From contig NC_036443.1 in assembly GCF_002775205.1 (NCBI RefSeq), positions 31,708,717 to 31,772,716 on the forward strand: a DNA stretch of 64,000 nt, in the 5' to 3' direction. Of the stretch, positions 58,202 through 64,000 are shown one piece after another. This DNA is from Xiphophorus maculatus. Its lineage: Eukaryota > Chordata > Actinopteri > Cyprinodontiformes > Poeciliidae. The notes below the pieces were generated by a model. It was not told the origin of the DNA and made no database searches. It was given only the letters and a program-made list of their open reading frames with translations. How positions within the stretch are numbered: position 1 is the first letter of the stretch; every line of letters starts with the position of its first letter. Both the position numbers and the translations under genes were made by a program.

Positions 58202-61200
58202 ATGTCAGACGTCGGCTCGGATCAGGTCCGCACCGGAGAGCAGAACTGGAGCCGAACCGAGCTGAACCAACAGGAGGCCTCGGTTCCTCAGCCGCACACC
58301 GTGTTCGTGATCCTGGACTCGGCTGAAACTCTCAACTTGGTCCAGTAAGTCTGGAAGCGTTTTCCGTTACCCGTTACCGGACTCCGGCCAGAAAACTGTC
58401 AGTTTTGAGGCGATCGGAGTTATGGATAAAATATCTGCTTTATTTAAGCAAACTGAGACCTTGGTTCAGACCAACGGTCGGTTCGGATGAATTCGGCTCA
58501 GTAATAATCGTGATTTCTGTTGGAATATTATTGGCATAGATCCGTGAAACGAGCGGGGATCTCAAAGGAGGAAAACTAAAGTTAGAGTTGAGGCTTAAAT
58601 GTGGTGATTTTTGAATGGAGTTTGGTCTGATCAAGCTGGAGACAAGCGGCAGTTAAGTTAATATTTGTCAGAGTGGAATGCTGAATCTGCACTCTGATGA
58701 AGATGATGATGGCAGGTTATTGTTGTTGTGTTCTATTTTACCTTTGACCCCTGAACCTTCTGTGATGACTCATCAGTCAGGAATCTCCTCCTTCCTCCTT
58801 CCTCCTCCTCTTCAGACTGAGGGAAGCCAACCTTCCTCTGCTCTCACGCTGCTTTGACTCCACCTCAGCTGCTGTTGGATCCATGAATCTGTTTGTCCTC
58901 ACTGGGATTCAGACCTGGATCAGATCAGTTCTGGGAAACTGCTCTGTACCTTGTTTTGGGTACAGCTGGATTTTGTTGGGAGAAGGTAAAGTTGTGATGA
59001 GTCACAGCTGCTCTGCAGGCCTGGATCTGTTCAGACACATAAAGCTTCGTGGGAACAGAAAGCAAAAGTAGATGAAGGTTTAGATAAACGGGTAACTGTA
59101 GCTGAGAAACACCTGAGCGGGACAGTAAAGTTTATTTATATAAAACAATTCAGCAACATGGCGGTTCAGAGAGCTTTCCATCACAAAAACATAATATTGA
59201 AACAAGCAATAAAAATCTAACACCATCATCAAAATCAACATCAAATATGTTGATCAGTCTTTCAGAGTTTATCAGTTAACAAACTCTAATCAGGTGGTTC
59301 TTAACCTTTATTTAAAGAAACTCAGTGTTTCAGCTGCTTTGCAGTTTTCTGGAGGTTTGGTTCAGATTTGTGGTTCACAGAAGCTGAATGCTGCTTCTCC
59401 ATGTTTGGTTCTGATTCTGGGGATGCAGAGCAGACCAAACACATAACCAGAACCAGAAGACCTGAGAGGTGTGGAAGGCTACAGCAACAGCAGCAGATCT
59501 TTAATGTATTATGGTTCAGTGCTTTATAAACTACCAGCAGTAGTTTAAAGTCTGTTCTCTCAGTGAAGGACTCTAGAACTGAGTCATGTAGAACTTGGTG
59601 ATGTAGAACTGGGTGGTATGCTCTATCTTCCTGGTTTTAGTCAGAACTCCAGCAGCAGCGTTCTGAATCAGCTGCAGCTGGACCATTGATTTGTTAGTCA
59701 GGCCTGTGAAGACACTGCTGCAGCAATCAATGCAACTAAAGATAAACACATGAATCTTTCTGGGACATTTGTTCTTTAATCCTGGAAATGTTCTTCAAGT
59801 GATAGAAGGCCGACTTTGTAACTGTCTTTATGTAGCTCTGAAAGTTCAGTTCCGAGTCCATCACTACAGATTTCGGGCATGGTCTCTATTTTCTAACTGT
59901 AATAACTGACTGACATCTCAAATCAGATGTGGGTGTAGCAAGAAAAACAGAATTAAAAATAATTTGAATCAGTAACTCGTATTTTTTTCATATGTAAAAT
60001 CTGCTAACATGTTCCCCTTGTACCAACATGTCCCTGCTCTCAGACCGTCCCTGTTTTCCTAAAGCATCCCCCTGTTGTAAATACAAAATTATTCAGAAAT
60101 TCCAGTTTTCCTGTGAATAGTCAGTAACACGTCCTCATTGAGCAGAAATGACCCCATAAACCTGACCGGTTGCCATAGGACCCACAACAGCATAAAAACC
60201 AGAACACCTTTGTACTCAGGAAATGGTTAAACCAGACAGCTGCCAGATGTCCCTCTTCTTTTCTGTAGTCCAGGGTTTGCAGTTCTCTGTCTGCAGGACA
60301 TCTCATGAGATGATGAAGCTAACTCTGTCAGCTCATTGGTCGATTGAGTCCTGACTCTGATTGGTTCTGATTGGTTGATTTTTTGTGTGTTGAAGGATGG
60401 AGTCTGGGATTGTGGCCGACATCGAGGTCGACAGTTTGATTCCCACAGACAGTGACATCTTCTACCAGATCAAGAGCCAGCCAATCAGCATCAGGTGAGT
60501 CACCTTACAGGTTAAATCGTCCAGGTCCCGACCACCTCCTGGCCAGGTTCAGACTACTTCCTGGAAAGCCAGTGTAGTGGTTTCCATGACAACTTCATTA
60601 TAGCTCTCCTTTCAGTTCCTCTGCAGCATCCCCCTCTTCGTCATCTTCATCGTCTCTTCCGTCGGTGATGTCATCCCGGTGAGCACCTGGTTTTTTTCTG
60701 GTACCTGTTATTCTCTGAGTGTCCTGCAGGGGGCGCTGACAGGTCACCTGCTGCTCTGCTCCTGCAGGGTTCTGATGCGTCAGGGGCTGATGCGGCAGCA
60801 GGCGCTGGAGGAGCAGCAGAAGGAGGCGCAGCAGCAGAAGGAGGCGCAGCGCTGCAGCGACTCCTCCTCTCCCATCAGCCTGGCTAACTCCGCCCCCTGC
60901 ACACCTGCCCAGGTTCCCGTGGAGGTGCTGAAGGTACAGTCAGGCCCAGCAGGGAAACCCAGCTGCCGAGGTCGGCGCTGATGACCCTGTGTTTCCTACA
61001 GGTGCAGACTCACCTGGAGAACCCCACCAGGTACCACATCCAGCAGGCCCAGAGGCAGCAGGTCCGCCAGTACCTGTCCAATACCATGACAGCCAATCAG
61101 CAGCCAGCGCTGCAGCCAAGCCCCCCACCCCAGCAGGACTCTGGTGCCACGCTGTCCGATGAGAGCAGCCCAAAGCAGGAGGTAACGAACAGAACCGGGC

Positions 61201-61931
61201 CGGCAGCAGCAGGTTTGCAGTTGGACCTGTGACGGCCAGCAGCCGGACAGGAAGCAGCGTCAGCTCCAACAGGAAGCAGCATCAGCTCCAACTGCTTCCT
61301 GTCTGGCTGCAGCTGCTGAGTCGGCGCCTTCAGAGGATCTGAGTCAGGCCGCAGGAAGCCAGGAGAACCACTTCCTGTTGTAGATGGAGCTGCTGCTGCT
61401 GCTGCCGCACTTATCCATCCATCCATCCATCCATCCATCCATCCATCCATCCATCCATCCATCCATCCTCCAGCTCTCTTCCTGATCTCTTCTTCTTCTT
61501 CTTTAGATGGAGGAAACAGTCATTGATGACATCATCAGTCTGGAGTCGAGTCTAAACGAGGATCTTCTAACTCTGATCGACTCCGGCCTGCAGCTCACCA
61601 ACACGGTACGCAGTCATCACACCTGCAGCCTGAGTGCAACAAAGGGGCGTGGCCACCAATCCCAGGGGCGTGGCCACCTGTTAGGATGTAATCCAATTGA
61701 TTTCTGTCACATGATGTTCTGCTTAATCAGAACCTTCTGGATCAGTCCGACCGCTCAGTGATTTGTTTTAACTCTGACAGCGTGAAGGGGGCGGGGCTTA
61801 TGTCCTGTTCTGCAGCCAGCCAGCAGGGGGCAGACTGACTGCTCCGTGTTTCTGAGGACCAACAGTCTGCAGCCGCTGACTCAGTCTCACTTCAGCTTTC
61901 TACACTTCCCCCTCTCAGTGGGCGGAGCCTC

Positions 61932-61962
<31 letters not shown>

Positions 61963-64000
61963 CAGGGAGATAATGAAGTTGTGGGAGTTTTCTGTTCTTC
62001 TTAAAGGACGTGTTTCCCCATTTTTCAACAGTTGTCTGAACAGAAAGAGGAAGAGCAGCAGCTCACTGTGTGTGTGTGTCGTTAATGTGTGTGTGTGTGT
62101 TAGGGTGTGTGTGAGAGAGTGGAGAACATGAGGATTTTGGTGTTGCTGCCGGATCATGAGAAGAGGAGGATTAAATCAGAGGTAAAAGTTGCAGTTGTCT
62201 TGTTTTCAGAGCTTCAGATGCTGCAGGTCCAGACGGTTCTCCAGAACCTCCAGGATGTTCTCTGGGTTTTCCAGGAGGTTTTCCAGGTTTTCCAGGCCTG
62301 GTTTAGCCGGGTATCCGCGGCTCTCTGGGTTTTCCTGCTGATCTTGGAGGTTTTGTGCTGCTTGTTTTCAAAAATGCTTCAGTCAGCAGAACCTCCGTCT
62401 GTCAGAGGTTTCCTTTAAAAACAAACTGGTTCCGGCAGAAAACAGACCTGGAGGACTCAGGCTGATTCTCATCCAGCCAGAAGGTGACCAGTAAAACCAG
62501 TGGAACCAGTTCACAGGTCAGAGTCCCAGTAGAACCAGTGGTGCTGAGACCCATTTGGATTGAGCCAGGACCGATAGATGGTCCTGAGTGGAACCAGGAG
62601 GATCCTGTAGGTGAAACAGTTCCCCCTGGTGGCAGAAGCAGGAACTGGGATTAGATCAGTAACCAGTTGATCCAATTCTCTCCAAACAGGAGCGTCGGCT
62701 GTGGAACCGTTAGCTTCTTTTGGATCAAACTAGTTCTGGGACTCGATTCAAATCCAGATCATTTCATGGTTTGTAATGAAGAAAAAATGTCATATCAACA
62801 AAATGATCAACATTTTCGATTCAATAACTGTTTTTGCGGCTACATTATTGACTAACTAAACATCTGATCTCAACAACAGAAATATTAATGATTTTTAATC
62901 TTCGGGTTCTTCAACAATCAGATTGGAGCAATAAATTCATCTGATCATTCATGGAGACGCTTTAGAAATGTGGACTGTGGGTGCTGATGTTAGCATTAGC
63001 TGCTGCACTTTATCATTGAGATGTTATTTTAGCCTAGCATTGCTTCATAAGGCTAACTGCTTTTAGCACAACTTGAACACAGCAACAGCTTTTTCCAGCC
63101 TCCAACCAGATCATTTAGAAGCAGGAATGAACAGAGAGAAGACGTTTGATTGCTGCTGTGAGCAGATGTACGTCAGATTTACAACCGTACCAGAAACAAA
63201 CAATTGCAAAGGTTCCATTGTGTCAAAATGAATGAGTTAAAACGGGTCAAAGCTCTGACCCGAGTTGGTCGGCTGAGTCGGAACCAACTGGTCGTCCAGG
63301 TGTTGGTTTACCTGCAGCAGGGCGTGCTTCTCACCATCCTCTGATTGGCTCATTGCAGCTGCCGGCAGCCGGGAACATGCTGGACGTCTACGGAGGGATG
63401 TCCACGCCCACCATCGCCGTTAGCAACAGCTGCCCGGCCGACCTGCATGCCGTCAAGCGGGAGCTAACAGGTAAATGTGACAAATGTGACCCAGACCCGG
63501 TCCGGTCCGATCTGCATTAGAGCCCTGCTGTGTTCCTGCTGCTCAGCTCTGACCGATCCTCCTCTCCTTCTCCTTCTTCTTCTTGTCGCTGTAGATGTGG
63601 AGACCAAAGCTCTGATGAAGGAGCGGCAGAAGAAGGACAACCACAACCTGAGTGAGTAGTGCTTCACCTCTCAGCCAATCACAGCTCAGGACTTCCTGTT
63701 GGAACAGGAAGAGGCGGTTCAGTCGACACAGATTCTGATTCCACATCAGAGGAACACGTCTGGACTGATTTCATGTGAAAACCAAAACTTTTTATCCAGA
63801 CTTAAACTTGTCTGACCTTTATGTTTCAGTCGAAAGGAGGCGTCGCTTCAACATCAACGACCGCATCAAGGAGCTCGGAGCACTGATCCCCAAGTCCTCT
63901 GACCCGTCAGTATTCATGCTAACCATGCTACGCTAACAGCTATTGGCACCACTAATGGCCTTAACGAGGCACGCTCTGTGATTGGCTGTTCAGGGAAACC
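58202..64000 (+). CDS. tfe3: Transcription factor E3 (MiT/TFE family bHLH-zip), 5' part, runs off the window
   Basis: TFE3 is the MITF-family factor that binds E-box/CLEAR sites and drives lysosomal, autophagy and metabolic genes. Exons: 58202-58344, 60396-60494, 60616-60678, 60768-60933, 61002-61181, 61507-61605, 63359-63470, 63595-63651, 63830-63905, and 63994 onward; phases all join (about 332 codons visible). Exon 1 ends [18 protein letters not shown], as in the TFE3-specific N-terminus, then [13 protein letters not shown] and FYQIKSQP. The Rag-binding helix reads [33 protein letters not shown] is the family-wide block. The activation domain has [19 protein letters not shown]. The basic region and helix 1 include [16 protein letters not shown] and [19 protein letters not shown]. 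Helix 2, the zipper and the C-terminus are outside. MITF is less likely because exon 1 and SGIVADIE fit TFE3. I cannot say which teleost duplicate this is. Confidence 0.93.
58345..60395 (+). other. tfe3 intron 1
   Basis: About 2 kb without coding exons. The part from about 59,120 to 59,890 resembles an abundant teleost interspersed repeat (for example CAGCTGCAGCTGGACCATTGA, and TGATAGAAGGCCGACTTTGT) that I cannot name. Confidence 0.5.
61411..61467. repeat. (ATCC)n microsatellite
   Basis: About 14 ATCC units in tfe3 intron 5, forty bases before exon 6. Confidence 0.96.
61606..63358 (+). other. tfe3 intron 6
   Basis: A 1.75-kb intron with (GT)n at 61,935-61,963 and a copy of dispersed family C at 62,972-63,243. 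No additional exon was recognised. Confidence 0.6.
62972..63243 (+). mobile_element. Dispersed repeat family C, copy 2
   Basis: Direct-orientation relative of 38,464-38,755, about 24 kb away, in tfe3 intron 6. Confidence 0.8.

Overview
The window is nuclear DNA from a teleost fish. The genes have vertebrate exon/intron structure with many introns of about 80-300 bp. The repeats are typical of teleosts: Rex3 (RTE) and L2 LINEs, a Tc1-type element, hAT and tRNA-SINE copies, and long CA/GT, TA, GATA and CT microsatellites. I cannot name the species. There is no prokaryotic or organellar content and no CRISPR array.

Layout. (1) 659-4841, minus: 5' half of irak1 (death domain, linker, start of the kinase domain); the rest lies left of the window. 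(2) 8305-15298, plus: complete mecp2 in six exons, including the E1-type first exon, with a very enlarged Gln/Pro/His-rich last exon; probable 3'UTR to about 17.7 kb. (3) 19296-28126, plus: complete ten-exon gene of the KAR5/brambleberry nuclear-fusion family; intron 5 holds a 4.16-kb array of a 29-bp minisatellite. (4) 30813-52204, plus: complete 18-exon fgd1 (proline-rich N-terminus, DH, PH, FYVE, PH), with a possible second CpG-island first exon at 34592-34649. Its introns carry a solo LTR nested in an inverted-repeat element, a SINE nested in a hAT element, and a deleted Rex3. (5) 58202-63993 and beyond, plus: tfe3 up to the helix-loop-helix; the 3' part is outside the window.

How they relate. 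The five genes do not form one pathway: innate immune signalling (IRAK1), methyl-DNA reading (MeCP2), pronuclear/nuclear-envelope fusion (brambleberry), Cdc42 activation (FGD1) and lysosomal/nutrient transcription (TFE3). Four of them have human orthologues on the X chromosome, from both arms (Xq28: IRAK1, MECP2; Xp11: FGD1, TFE3), so the window is a compact piece of an ancestral linkage group.

Most interesting points: the CpG-rich 29-bp array open in all three reverse frames; MeCP2 of about 1,174 residues with a 12-residue repeat array; a TFE3 apparently lacking the Ser-Ala-Pro-Asn-Ser-Pro (14-3-3/mTORC1) segment and one Rag-binding glutamine; nested transposons with intact target-site duplications; a 36-bp perfect palindrome at a LINE junction; and three uncatalogued dispersed repeat families. 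I found no convincing new biological system.
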